Translations under genes and position numbers: made by a program | Notes under the pieces: generated by a model | Seen by the model: only the letters and a program-made list of their open reading frames with translations | The model's database searches: none | What the model was told of the DNA's origin: nothing | From: Apoda limacodes | Lineage: Eukaryota > Arthropoda > Insecta > Lepidoptera > Limacodidae | Assembly (NCBI GenBank): GCA_946406115.1 | Contig: OX291547.1 | Location: 129,001 to 193,000 of the forward strand | Length of the DNA stretch: 64,000 nucleotides | Direction: 5' to 3' | Shown: positions 39,065 through 50,485 of the stretch, piece by piece | Layout of the letters: each line of letters begins with the position of its first letter | Numbering within the stretch: position 1 is the first letter of the stretch

Positions 39065-40375
39065 TTTGCGTTCTTAGTCATAATCCCAAGCCGAATACCT
39101 AGGACTGTGGTTTTTCCAAAATCTTGTAAAACGTTCTATTAACTAGAAATCTTTTTAAAACCATTTGTATAAAAAGACTAGAATCCTGTATAACTTTTGA
39201 ACTATAAAATTTGATAGAAAACTGGCACACTGCAGACCTAGATATTTATTACTAGAACATGTCTTCAAAATTTCGTGGTATTTAAACAGCAAGTGTCAAA
39301 AATAAGTGAGAAATTCGTTTGTATGAAGCCCGCTGCGAGGCGCCGCGAAGTGTATGCTCTTAAGGCTGCGGTATAGGCTAGACCGAGAAAATACGCCGTT
39401 TTTGTGCAAATTTTGTGCCTAAACTATAGCATCTAAAGGATTGAAAAAAATATATGTTATAAAACTGGCTTTTGTCTAGTGCATTACTGAATGATTTTCA
39501 TTTATTGTACTACAAGGAATAAAAAATCTGGAAGTGACCATTGTTTCAATACTTGTGCAAATTTTTAAAGTGTGTATTGCATTTTTTTGTAATGAAAGTT
39601 GGTTAAATAATTAGAATAGTTGTTGTCTAGTGCATTGACTCTAAGTTGTAGCAGAAAGTCAATAAATGTGACTAAAAAACGGTAATAACGTTAAATTCCA
39701 TACAAAAAAATTAAAAGTTTCAAGGCGTCATTACGGTATAAATTATTTAAAAAGTATATAACATATATATCTCATAGTAATGTATATGAAATTATCTAAT
39801 GATTTATAGTGCATTTACATACACGACGTCAAAATTACAGAAATTAGCTTTCTGGCCTATATCGCCCTCTTAAGAACTAGAGAGGTGTCATCAAAATCTG
39901 CCCGGTGTGCAAAATTAGTTCTTTCGGATGCGCGGTGGCGTTAGGCGTACACACACGGTTGCGCGGCTCGCTATTTGGAACGCAAAATACCTATTTACGG
40001 CCTGCTGTGATCGGTGTTAATTGATTTATATTAAACATCACGTCCACGGGGACGTCAAGACTTTGGAAGTGCAAGACAGTAAAGTGCACATTTCGGATCG
40101 GCTCCGCTTATACGCCGCGCTGGGATTGACCGGTTTGATTAAGAATTTAGCCAGTTTAGTACCCTACACGTCATGCCTACCAACGGCGGCGTGCGGCGAC
40201 GTCACGGTAACTACGACATAACATTTTGGTTTATTTCTTACCTTCCCCTTTTGTATTGATATCGCTTAAAGTAAAATTCCTCTTCAACTAGGCCTCTACT
40301 GACGATAGTACACACGGACTGTCCGAGGACCCCTACGTCGAGACGGCTACCACATAAGGTCAGTATAAGCTAAAT
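39065..40375. other. Intronic DNA, possibly including BEL/Pao 5' flank
   Basis: No gene recognised. TGTCTAGTGCATT recurs at 39473 and 39622. The GC-richer part after 39900 may be the leader of the BEL/Pao element that starts at 40376, but no LTR was identified. Confidence 0.4.
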
Positions 40376-41750
40376 ATGGGGAGACCGAACAGGAGGCAGG
40401 TTTTAATTGCGCGGTCGGGACAGCTCGATGACCGGATGGAGGTGCTGAGCCAGGACTACCGAGAGCTGGTCGACTCTGAATTGAAGCCCGAGGTCAAGGC
40501 CAAGATTCTGGCTGATATTGATCAGGCCGAGCAGATAGCAGACGAGTTGCGACAGGCAGTAGGCGATCTAGGCCACATAAGGGTCTAGCTGACCCAAACC
40601 TGGGAACGTCGGCACTACTGGCTGCCGGTGTTGGATGTTCCCAGGTTCACAAGAACGGTGTGTCAGTGGACCTCATTCAGGAACATGTTTGTTAGACTGG
40701 TCGACGTCCGCTCCGACCTGACTCCGGTCCAAAAGCTGGCCTACCTTTTGGCTTCCTTGGATGAGGAACCGCGTGGCCTTATCCAGCATTTACCATTGGA
40801 CGAAGCCAGCTATTAGGTGGCGCGGGAATTGCTGGATAAGATATCAGAATGTGCGGCAGTTGACAGACGCGCACGTCTCCGCCATTCTGGGGCTACCACG
40901 GTTCAGGACGTTAAGAACCTACGGATTTGGTTTCTTAACGTCCTATTAGTCGCGTACAACGCGTTGAAGGCTTTGAGCCTGCCAGTGAAGGAGTGGTCTT
41001 TTCTACTCGTTCACATAGTTTTAGGAAAGTTACATGTGGACTTGAGGAGCCGGTTTGACTGCTCCCACGGGGGAGACTCCGACACCCCCTTCCCCAAATT
41101 TGCAAATTTGGAGGGTTTTGTGGAGGAGGAGTGTCATCGGGTGGATAGCCTCGGTCTCTCCGAGCCCTCCACCTCGTACTTAGGACTAGGCCACCACCGG
41201 TGCAGTTGCCTAGACCTCAAGGAGGTAAGCGGGTTTTTGCTGCTGCAGAGGCTACAGGACCGCGGATGTGCGTTTATTGTCGTGGTAGGGACCACGTTGT
41301 GGCCGAATGTCCCAAAGTCATAAGTTTGCGTCACGTGGGTCGACGCCATATTGTGCGCACGCGACGCTGGTGTTATAGGTGTCTTGGTGCGGACCACGGG
41401 GTCGCTCAGTACCCTTCCTCGGACACTGTGTGTAGCGATTGTGGTGGTTCCCACCAATCTATCATTGGCCTCCCGCCGTCATCTGTATAAGCCACGGACG
41501 GACCGGTAAGGTTTCCCCCTCCCCAGGGGAGCTCAGACGCGATTCCCTATTCAGGGCACAGGCCTCCGTGTGTGATTTTGGATCCTGGCTCACAGGGGTG
41601 TATAGTGTCGGAATGATTAGTGGAGCAATTACAGTTAAGACTCAACCCGGGGCTCACTTTGTGCGAGGAATTGGTTGCATTTCGGTTTTGGGGTTTGGTA
41701 AATATAGCTCCCTTGACAAGCTTCTTTAAAATTAGCTCAAAATGAGCGAA
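40376..41750 (+). pseudogene. Second BEL/Pao element: gag and protease start
   Basis: One frame runs from ATG 40376 to 41323 with two in-frame TAG codons (40586-40588, 40814-40816). It holds NRRQVLIARSGQLDDRMEVL, WLPVLDVPRFTRTV, RLVDVRSDLTPVQKLAYLLA, EEPRGLIQHLPLDEASY, LPVKEWSFLLVHIVLGKLH and a C-terminal acidic stretch: BEL/Pao gag in order. Between about 40846 and 40905 the family-like sequence (LTDAHVSAILGLPR) lies in another frame, bounded by two compensating indels. A frameshift near 41200 leads to zinc knuckles MCVYCRGRDHVVAECP and RWCYRCLGADHGVAQ. The protease follows near 41575 as ILDPGSQGCIVSE, where the catalytic DSG reads DPG. It is dead and distinct from the element at 8.2-16 kb. 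Confidence 0.75.
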
Positions 41751-42510
41751 ATTGTCTAATTAAATTCCGTTCATTGAAGAGTGTAGCCGAAAATGCTACT
41801 AAATTTTGAGTCACAAGTTAAAATTACATCAACTACTTACAGTTGTATACGCAGGGCCTTCCAAACAAGTATTGCGTATGTATTTATGTTGTGTGTAGTG
41901 TATGTAAGTGTATGTAATTGTAATTACTGACTCGTTTCTGCTGAATGGCCGCGCTTGGACCCGCTACCGGTGACTTAACTGGAATTCGTCTTCAAAGGCA
42001 CTATAATGTTCAACCGACGGTATTTATACTAACAGCTGGCTCAGGCCAACTGACAAATTCCTTATCTAATTTGTAATATATCGAAAGCGCGTGGGCTACG
42101 TAACCATACGTCGCCGCTGGTATTTCTGGACTGGCGTATATTCTGGATTTTCGAAACGATCGTGGTAGACTTATTCCTAATGTATCGAAAACGCTGTATC
42201 GTGGGCGTCTGCTGGAAAACTCTATATTATCTGTGCCAATAACCGATAATCGCTTATGACTTTGTTTTTAGTTTATACTACGTAATGAGGTGTTTCTTTT
42301 TGATTAAAGTCTAATATGTTTTTATTACTTTTATTTTTATTCAACTTACTCATCGTTGGTTCTAAAATTAAGAATAGGTATAGGTAGGTATTATTTTATT
42401 GAACATTAAAATGTTTTTATGTTTAAGTAGGTAAATATATTGTTGTTAAAATATAAGGTAGGTACCTACTTACGTAAAAACATTTTAACTTTCTAGTAAA
42501 AAAATATGGC
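41751..42510. other. Non-coding; possible LTR remnant
   Basis: The part from 41885 (TGTTGTGTGTAGTGTATG) through the TATTTATAC at 42021 could be a solo LTR or LTR remnant of the BEL/Pao element, but no second copy was found. No ORF. Confidence 0.3.
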
Positions 42511-42522
42511 TATACATTTACT

Positions 42523-44390
42523 ATGAATCTGTTTCGATTCGCGGCCGTCTCTCCCTCCACCGTGTTCGCCTTCCCGCTCGCGCACTCGTTTGCGCTCTCC
42601 CCGCACGCGCTTTCTCTGCCGCGACCCGCGCCCCCGCGACTCGCTCGCCGCAATATTCCGGTCTCCGCACCCACTCGCCCCCCCCACTCCAGTAGCAGAT
42701 GTGGCCCCTTCTCGGTCACTTGCTATCCCGTCCCCACCTCCAACCCTGTAATGCTCCTTGAAATATCCTGGGCCTTTTGAGCCCGACGAGAGCCCGGGCC
42801 GTGTACGCTCAATACGAGCAGATCACCACCCCCCAAGAGATGCTCAGATTCATGTCTGAGCATCGGCCGTTTTTTAACGCTCTTCGTATGGCGCTTTCCC
42901 AAATATAAAATCAAAATAGATTGCACAACCGCGCGCGATTAACCCCGCTATGTCTCCACCGGCTATTTTAACGCCAACGGTCTCCATGACCAAAAGGAGG
43001 AATTAGCGGGATTTCTCTCGTCCCATAAACCGGACGTTTTCCTTATCCAGGAAACGGTCCGCAAACCCGCTATCCGCACCCCTTCGATAGCGAACTATTG
43101 CACCGTGCGTGATGATAGCACTGCATCAAACCCGCTATCCGCACCCCTTCGATAGCGAACTATCGCACCGTCCGTGATGATAGCACTGCATACCGTCTCG
43201 GTGGGACTCTCATCTATTACAGACGCACCCTGCATTGCTCCCCCATCGATCCTCCGCTCCTTACAAATTTAGAAGCATCCGTCTGCCGCTTAGCGATGAC
43301 CGGCCATCAGCCGATAATCATTGCATCGGTTTATCTCTCGCCTTCAAAAGACTTGCTGAAAAAATTGGACTTTTTTACCACCGCTGGCAAGTGCTCAAGA
43401 CAAGTGCTCCCACTACCGGACACAAAGCTCGCTTTGAGCTGTAGCTGAGCTTTGCGCCATACTTTTCGGTGATCTGATGGAGAATATCTCTCCTTCTTAT
43501 CAAGCTGTTTGGCACCTAGCCAGAGCTTTGAAATCAGACACCTTCAACTCCCTTCCTCGTTAACTCGTCCCAACAACGTTCCCGCGTTCGATGACGATGA
43601 AAAAGCGGATTGCATCTAGCCTCCAAGCTAAATGTGCCGTAAGCACACAACCTTTCGATCCCGATCACGTGCGAGAGGTAGACGGCGAAGTGGAGTGCAG
43701 AACTTATCTGCCCCCACAGGATCCTCTGCCCCCCGTCACAGTCGCCGAAGTCAAACAGGTCATCAAAGACCTACGCGGACGGTATCTCTTATGATATCCT
43801 AAAGCGCCTCACTCTTCCCTTATCTGCCTTTTAGTAGCCATCTTCAACACTGCTATCGAAAATTGCACTTCTCCTTCTCAATGGAAAGATGCAATTGTTA
43901 TAGGCATCCTATAAGTTTACTAAGGCCCTTGGTAAACTTTACTAACGTCTCCTCCTCGCTCGCCTACGAAACGCTATATAGTCTGCAGAGGCATCTTAAT
44001 CGACGAGCAGCTCGGCTGCTGCGCCAAACACTCGTGCGTCCACCAAGTCCTCTGTATCAAGGAACACATTCTCACTGGCTTCCAACCAGTATTAGGTAAG
44101 CCTCATTACAGGGGCGCTGTCTTCTTCAATGTAGCGAAAGCTTTCGTCAAAATCTGGCACAACGGTTTACTTTATAAACTGTTCAACTATCAGTTGCCAG
44201 ACCGCCTCGTACTCATCATACGAGACTATTTGTCGAACCGTAGCTTTCGCTATTGAGACGAAGGTACTCTCTCTTCCCCCCGTCCCATTCAAGCAGGAGT
44301 CGTGCAAGGGCCTTCAGAGTCTCGCCCCAAAAGCCCGGTAGAGCAGTAATGGCTGCATCAGCCAACTTCATAGTCAGTCAGAAAAAAAAA
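42523..44390 (+). mobile_element. Jockey LINE copy C, decayed and internally deleted
   Basis: In order: an Arg/Pro-rich gag-like start (42523-42700), the ORF1 C-terminus (LEISWAF, EQITTPQEMLRF in shifted frames), and ORF2 from about 42918 where the start codon reads ATA (GATTGCACAACC matches other copies). Endonuclease, linker and RT pieces follow with many frameshifts (FRSIRLPLSDDRPSA is one shadow frame). The RT breaks off just at motif B (QAGVVQG, 44295) and joins the 3' UTR and short poly(A) at 44311-44390. There is also a local ~70-bp duplication at 43061-43170 (CCCGCTATCCGCACCCCTTC twice). All activity is lost. Confidence 0.75.
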
Positions 44391-44548
44391 TTAAAAAATG
44401 TGAATATGTGACCTCGATTAGAAATTAGACGGATACATAGAACACAGATTTATAATAACGCCTTCTTATTTAATTACAAAATGTTGACTATGATGTAAAA
44501 ATATAACAATAATTAAGGATTCAATATACCAATAATATATAATATATA

Positions 44549-44738
44549 TGTTACGCTCAAAGATCGAAAACGCTCAGTGAGCGGAGAAATAGCTCACAAC
44601 GCGTTGTGGTCACAGTAAAACATCCACATGGCGAAATTCGTGTTATGGCTCTAATGAAAACGCGCACGACGCGTTGCGGTAATCCCAGAAAGACCAAATA
44701 GTGAAATTCTTGTCGATGCTGACATGCTATTCGATTTT
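44549..44738 (+). repeat. Left terminal inverted repeat of the GINGER-like element
   Basis: About 190 bp, containing palindromic GCTCAGTGAGC and CAACGCGTTG motifs; inverted at 46987-47176 with scattered substitutions (for example AGATCGAAAAC here against AGACCGAAACC). Confidence 0.85.
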
Positions 44739-44919
44739 AACGCGTTGTGGCAATGAAGAAAAGCCATGACGCGTTCTAGAGGATTCATTGTTTTAACCAT
44801 ATCACGACGAACAGGTTGTAACTTTTCGGTGTCGGCTCGGGTACAAAGACGCATTAAAACATCAGTTTTATTCATTTCTTTTCTGTTTATGAGAGTGAAT
44901 TTTAGTGTCAGCGCTAATT

Positions 44920-46740
44920 ATGACGAATAAAAAAGAAGTGTTTTACGATAGATTACGTTAGTATGTGGAAACAAGCACTGATCGCAGTCTTATCATGACT
45001 ACAGAAAAATATGAAATGTTACTTAATGAAACAAAACAGTCTCAGCTTCTTAGAAAGAACAACGAGTCTCTGTCTTGGAAGCAGTATCGACGTCTTAAAC
45101 TATAGGGTGTCTAAAAGCTTGGTGATACTGAAAAGTTGGTTGAAGCTAGAATAGAAAGCTAAAGTTCAAAAATTCTATATTTTTGCAGAACAGACGAACT
45201 ACTTGATATTTTGGAAAAAGCACATACTAACGTCGATCACAAACGGACTAGAGGTAGGTTATTTTTGTTCGAAATTATATTTTTGTCAGAGTTATAGAGT
45301 GATAGAGTTAGAGGTATACACAAAGAAAAGGTTATCGGTATTGGCACTGGATATTGATAGAAACCAAAGAACACCAAAGAAAAATCCTTAAGTAGATTAT
45401 TTTTGTTACAGTTATAGAAGCTGAATTGAAAAAACAATACTTAACTGTAATGTTACACGGACGATTATAAACTTATATTTAAGTTTATGTGAACAACGCC
45501 ATTAAAAAAAAAGATACCAAAACGCGGTTTAGTAGTGAAACCTATTCTATCCGACTGCATGAATTCTAGGTGTCAAGTTGATTTAATCGATATGCAGTCG
45601 GAACCAGATTATAAATTTATTATGAATTATCAAGATCACTTGACTAAATTTACTATTCTAAGACCAATCAAAAAGAAGACTGCTGAAGAAGTAGCATATC
45701 AACTTTTAGATATATTTTGTTTGTTCGGCGCTCCAGGTATACTGCAAAGCGACAAAGGTCGCGAATTTTCAAATAAAGTCATCAAAAATTTAGCTTAAAT
45801 GTGGCCAGGGATGGCTGACAATAATTCACAAAATTGGTCAGAAGGATTGCGATTTATTCAGAGTAAAAAAAATTGTGCTCTTCATCATACGCTTAAGAGA
45901 AGTCCTTACGAAGCTATGTTTGGATCAGCACAAAAAAAAGTCTTGCTGATTCATCTATTCCTGGTGATGTGTATACTTTCATAGAAACTGAAGAAGATTT
46001 ACAAGAATTGGTTCTATCTTCTATTAAAAATGATGTTCAATACAACGTGAAGAATATAGAAAATGACAGTTAAACAAATTACAGAATTTAAACGTGAAAG
46101 TTATAACTGACGTTATAGATATTTATTTAAGAACAGCTGAAAGTTTGAAGTTATGTGCTGTTTGTAAAAATGAGACGTCAGGAGCTCACAAGTGCTTAGA
46201 CTCATGAATATGTACACGTTATCTGCGGAGAAAGCAATGAGGATGAAGGATTTGGAGCAAATGTAACTTGTAAGCTCTGTTTCAGAAAGAACAGCATAAA
46301 TGTTGAAAGAGAATGTGCTAAATCATGTCTACAGGAACAGGCAAACAAAATGGTTTCACTGTCTAATTCAAAATTTCCCTGTGTTCAAATTGGTTCTAAC
46401 GTTTTAGTTTGAGTTTCTGAAGTTGATAGAGGACGTGCAGCACCCAGGAATGTTATGTGTGTTGTTATGAGCATTAATCCATCAGGTCTCTACCAGTTAG
46501 GAAACAAGTAAGGTACATTCGATAGACTTTATGCATGTAATAAGTTTACACTCTATGAAACCAACTTTATTAACATTTCTGATGTGCCCTCAACTTCGTC
46601 GTTAACACTTCGCAAGTAAGCAAGGGTTTATAATGTGCCACTGCAAAAGATACTGTATTGATAAATAGTGCAATTGTCGCTCCAAGAATATAAAATGCAA
46701 CTCAAAATGCCACAGTAATAGTTCCTGTAAAAATAAATAG
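44920..46740 (+). pseudogene. GINGER-type integrase/transposase with KRBA2-like C-terminus
   Basis: From ATG 44920 (MTNKKEVFYDRL, then stops): KQYRRLKL, GDTEKLVEAR, LLDILEKAHTNVDHKRTR and later YCNVTRTIINLYLSLCEQ, together an HHCC zinc-binding segment; the paired second Cys reads Arg. The integrase core (from 45535) has RCQVDLIDMQSEPDYKF with Asp 1 and APGILQSDKGREF with Asp 2. The stretch that should carry the catalytic Glu is deleted between MWPG and MADNN (45815), before WSEGLRFIQSKKN and KRSPYEAMFG. Downstream frames keep LCAVCKNETSGAHKC, YVHVICGE and CKLC (PHD-like), then SNSKFPCVQIGSNV, and a Cys-rich end CHCKRYC, CNCRSKNIKCNSKCH to 46740. Order and motifs match KRBA2/SCAND3-like proteins derived from such transposons. 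Many stops; dead. Confidence 0.75.
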
Positions 46741-46986
46741 CAACCAAATACTTATTTTTCACAATTATAGTAATTTCTAATATAAGTAATTAATTTAATT
46801 ACATTGTTGTTATTTATTGGTGATCAATAAACATTTATGTTTGTGTTAAATATTTTTATTACAAGAAAGAATTTTAAATTGTCATAAAAAATTAAAATCC
46901 CTAATTATTTTAAGTGAATTAAAAGTAATTTACAAATGATGAATATTTTGTGTTCAGTAATTTATTACTTAATACGTTGATTTTTT

Positions 46987-47176
46987 AAAATATAATAGCA
47001 TGTCAGCCACGACACGTATTTCGCTATTTAGTCTTTCTGTGATTGCCACAACGCGTCGTGCGCGTTTTCATTACAGCCATAACACGAATTTCGCCATGTG
47101 GATGTTTTACTGTGACCACAACGCGTTGTGAGCTATTTTTCCGCTCACTGAGCGGTTTCGGTCTTTGAGCGTAACA
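46987..47176 (-). repeat. Right terminal inverted repeat of the GINGER-like element
   Basis: Inverse counterpart of 44549-44738, ending GAGCGTAACA. The internal edge fades after GACATGCTAT. Confidence 0.85.
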
Positions 47177-47192
47177 TATATATACAACTAGC

Positions 47193-47650
47193 TGACCCGG
47201 CGAACGTTGTTTCTCCGCACCAGCCTATTGTGAAAGGGTTGTACTAATTCAGAAACATTCCCCGGCGTGTGCATAACAACTTACCAAAATTTCATTACCA
47301 TCGGTTCGCCCTTATTGCGCGAGTCCGACTCGCACTTGACCCTTCTTTTCTTTCTCAGAAACCTTTCCCGGCGTGTGCATAACAACTTACCAAAATTTCA
47401 TTAAAATGGGTTTACACTTAGTGCGCGAGTCCGACGCGCACTTGACCGTTTTTTCTTTCATAACAACTTTGCCCTAACACTAACAAAGACAACACAAAAA
47501 AAATTAAGAGTCCGACTCGCACTTGACAGTTTTTTTTTTCATAAGAACCTTCTCCTGATAATAACAAACGCAACAGAAAAAGTATTAGCGAAATCGGTCT
47601 AGCCGTTCACGCGTGATGGGAATATATAATTCAAGGGAAATAGGGATTCA
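47193..47650 (+). repeat. LINE/SINE-type 3' repeat with a 106-bp tandem duplication
   Basis: Starts CTAGCTGACCCGGCGAACG, a frequent lepidopteran repeat head as I recall. Two similar ~106-bp units begin at 47250 and 47356 (CAGAAAC..T.CCCGGCGTGT, ending ...CGCACTTGACC). A third partial copy of the end, GAGTCCGACTCGCACTTGAC, is at 47508. A related end motif closes the repeat at 54236-54533. It ends near ATTCAAGGGAAATAGGG. Confidence 0.65.
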
Positions 47651-47859
47651 TTTTTATATATATAAGATATAACATATACAAGCATCTTTATTCAGGTAGG
47701 TATATTTCTTCATATCTAAGACCTATAATACCTAATGACCAAAATACTTAAAATCTTGTCCACCATGGATTTCAAGCCGCCATTTGCAATTGCCAAGCTT
47801 ATCCGCAGGGTCTTGGTCAACGCAAGTTCAACGAATATCAAAAGAATGAAAGAATGAAT

Positions 47860-49799
47860 ATCAAATGAACTAGAATGGCTAGAGAAAATAATACAATACT
47901 TTTATCGCCAACAGATCCTAGTGAAGTATTTAAAATTATAAGATCTCTTAATAACACAAATACGGTGGGTTATGACGAGATAAGCACGAAAATTATAAAG
48001 GTATGTGCCAATTAAATATGTGTGCCATTGAGTTATATTATTAATTTATCTTTCATTAACGGTGGTTTTCCAAGCAGACTAAAATTCTCAACGGTTACAC
48101 CATTATTTAAAAAAGGTAAACAGTCAAACTTAAATGACTACAGACCTGTAACAATAGTTCCGAACTTAGCTAAAATATTTGAGAGAGCTTTTTACACACG
48201 TCTATACAATTTTTTAAATAAAAATAACATATTGATAACAGAACAATACGGTTTTCGAAAAAACAGCTCTACAACGCTTGGGTGTTTTAACCTAATTAAA
48301 ACTGTAACAGAAAATATGAATAACAGAAAACCTACTGTCGCTATTCTACTGGATATGACTAAAGCTTTCGATTTTGTCGCACATAATAATCTTCTAGTTA
48401 GAGATAAATGGTGTGAGAGGTAAAGCTCACGACTGGTTATCAGACTACTTGAAAAATAGGCAACAATGCACGAAAATTAGGAAAATTTCAATAATAAATG
48501 GACAACCAATTAAAAAAGACTACTGCTCTACATACAAAGTTAACAAATGTGGTGTTCCGCAAGGTAGTATATTGGGTCCACTGCTATTTTTGACTTATAT
48601 TAATGACCTTCCAACTGTTAATCAGGAAAAATGTATTCTTTTTGCTGACGACACGACTTTAATTATAGAATGCGACGATAAAAAAGATTTTGAAAATAAA
48701 ATTAACGATAATTTTAATAAAGTGTTTACATGGTTGACAAATAATAATTTAAAAATAAACATAAAAAAAACCAATGTGGTACAGTTCTCTACGTACAAAT
48801 CGAATAAATTGAAATTAAAACTTAAGTGTAATAACGACGTAGTACAAGAAGTGGAAAATGCTGTATTTCTTGGAATTGTAATTGACAAACATATAAATTG
48901 GAAACCACAGATAGAGAATGTTTGCAGTAAACTAGATCGTTTTGTCTACGCTCTGAAACGGGTAAGACAAACAGGTTCATTAGAAACTGCACTAACAGCG
49001 TATCACGGCTATGTGGCATCCGTATTAAACTACGGTCTACTGTTGTGGGGTAACTCTGTGGACATAAATAGAGCTTTTAAAACCCAAAAAAGATGTATAA
49101 GAGTAATATGCAACGCTTGGGTAACAGATAGTTGTAAACCTCTATTTAAAAAATTAAAATTGTTAACATTACCATGCATGTACATCAGGAACATATGTCT
49201 GTTTGTTAGACAACATCCGCAAAACTTTCCTAAACATTCAGAAATCGTAACCTCAAGGCCATCAAGAGATAAATTGAAATTATGTATACCTAAATGTAAC
49301 CTTGATATATATGGTAAGAATGTTTGTTACATGGCAATAAAAATTTACAATAAGTTGCCATCTGATATAAAAGCACTACCATATCATTTATTTAAAAAAG
49401 GATTGACGGGATGGTTACTAAAAAATTGTTTTTATAGCGTAGGAGAGTTTCTTAACAATAAATAGCGTGCGTCAATTGCTACATATGGGTATAATTTTTT
49501 TTTTTTTTTTGAAAAATTGTAATATGACATGTGGCGAATGTAATTTAAAATTTTTAATATGACATGTGGCTATTGTTATTTATTTTTCTTAACATTTTAT
49601 ATTGTATTTAAATTAATTCTGTTGATAGATGATAATGAATTTTTATTATTGGTGACATTTTAGAAATTAATTAACTATTGAATTGTAAAATTTGCACACC
49701 CTGAAGGGGTAGAATAAGCGAACCATGTACATCAATTATTTATTAAGACCATCTGTACCTTATTCAGGCAAATAAATAAATAAATAAATAAAATAAAAA
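47860..49799 (+). mobile_element. CR1-like LINE, RT to 3' end, (AAAT)n tail
   Basis: 5'-truncated copy. The plus-strand RT begins near 47900 (SPTDPSEVFKIIRSLNN), with a stop at 48013-48015, followed by ORF2 at 48022-49465, a 3' UTR containing CACACCCTGAAGGGGTAG, and a microsatellite tail of repeated AAAT at 49769-49799. A T run of 16 interrupts the UTR at 49497. GACATGTGGC occurs twice in the UTR (about 49527, 49560). Confidence 0.75.
48022..49465 (+). pseudogene. CR1-like LINE reverse transcriptase, one frameshift
   Basis: First frame (to 48423): LSYIINLSFINGGFPSRLKF, NDYRPVTIVPNLAKIFERAF, ITEQYGFRKNSSTT and AILLDMTKAFDFVAHNNLL with catalytic Asp 1. A frameshift near 48390-48405 shifts to a 350-codon frame: GKAHDWLSDYLKNRQQ, KCGVPQGSILGPLLF (motif B intact), CILFADDTTLIIE with the Asp pair, then the thumb VENAVFLGIVIDKHINW and C-terminal YGLLLWGNSVD and QKRCIRVICNA, ending GEFLNNK. 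All RT residues are present, so only the frameshift and missing endonuclease make it inactive. This is one of the better preserved LINEs here. Confidence 0.85.
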
Positions 49800-50189
49800 A
49801 GGAATCGCGTTTGTAACGTTTCAATATGCCTACATAATGTAGAGATAACTTTCGTTTCGCCGCTCGGCAGTGGCTCCACAGTGGCTCGGCAGTAGCTCGG
49901 CGATGTACCGATAGCATACAAAAGCAACAAGTCTATGATTTTTATTTCGATCGATAACAAGTGACGTCATAAACTTTATGGTCATACATTTAGTTTGATT
50001 CCATTCTCTTTTTCCGTGACGCTAAATTTGAGAAGTCTAACAGCCAACCAGATTCAGTTACTCAGTTACTTGATAAGCAAAAAGGAAATCGTATGTACTC
50101 ATTGTCATAAATTTTTCTGCAATGTTCTTATTAACCTTATATATATTTTTTCTTTATAGTGTTGCTTAATAACGTCATCTATTGTCGAG
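49800..50189. other. Intronic DNA, no gene seen
   Basis: AT-rich apart from a short GC patch near 49860-49900 with repeated GTGGCTC/AGTAGCTC. No coding sequence recognised. Confidence 0.45.
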
Positions 50190-50198
50190 TAGCTTAAG

Positions 50199-50373
50199 TT
50201 TTTTTTTCTGAACTGTCTATGCTGTTGGCTGTTGCAGCCATAACTGCTTCACCGGGCTTTTTGGGGCGAGACTCTGAAGGAGCCTCAGCCCATATAGCGC
50301 CCAAAGCTCAAGGGCTCCCCGCGGGGAAGCCTCGGCTTGGGTTGTCGCTCTCGGGGGCGTCCCTTCGACCGGC
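50199..50373 (-). mobile_element. Jockey copy G: 3' end only, with TSD
   Basis: A 175-bp insertion made of the Jockey 3' UTR and the last codons of ORF2 in reverse, beginning with a T run (50199-50208). TAGCTTAAG (50190-50198) and TAGCTTACG (50374-50382) flank it, 8 of 9 bases alike. This is a typical strongly 5'-truncated LINE insertion. Confidence 0.8.
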
Positions 50374-50485
50374 TAGCTTACGTGTTGCTGTGTCGGCAAA
50401 AATAATAGTATTACTAGTCGCCAATAGATGTGATTTTTCAGGCTTCTTATGTTTTGATGACATATAGTTAGCTGAATATTATTTA

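Larger units (their letters stand above)
44549..47176 (+). mobile_element. GINGER/KRBA2-like DNA transposon, ~190-bp TIRs, TATA TSD
   Basis: The ends TGTTACGCTCAAAGA (44549) and TCTTTGAGCGTAACA (to 47176) are inverse copies, and the inverted similarity extends inward to about 44738 and 46987, roughly 190 bp with a few mismatches. TATA flanks both sides (44545-44548, 47177-47180), a 4-bp target duplication within AT repeats. TGTTA fits the 5'-TGTNR terminus described for GINGER transposons. The interior codes for an integrase-type transposase with a KRBA2/SCAND3-like C-terminal region. At 2628 bp it appears structurally complete but is inactivated by stops and a catalytic deletion. Confidence 0.85.

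Noticed and set aside
41134..41457. Antisense 107-codon frame
   Set aside because: Opposite the BEL/Pao zinc-knuckle region; no motif of its own.
41885..42300. BEL/Pao LTR pair
   Set aside because: LTR-like start and TATA-like motif seen once, but no matching second copy in the window.
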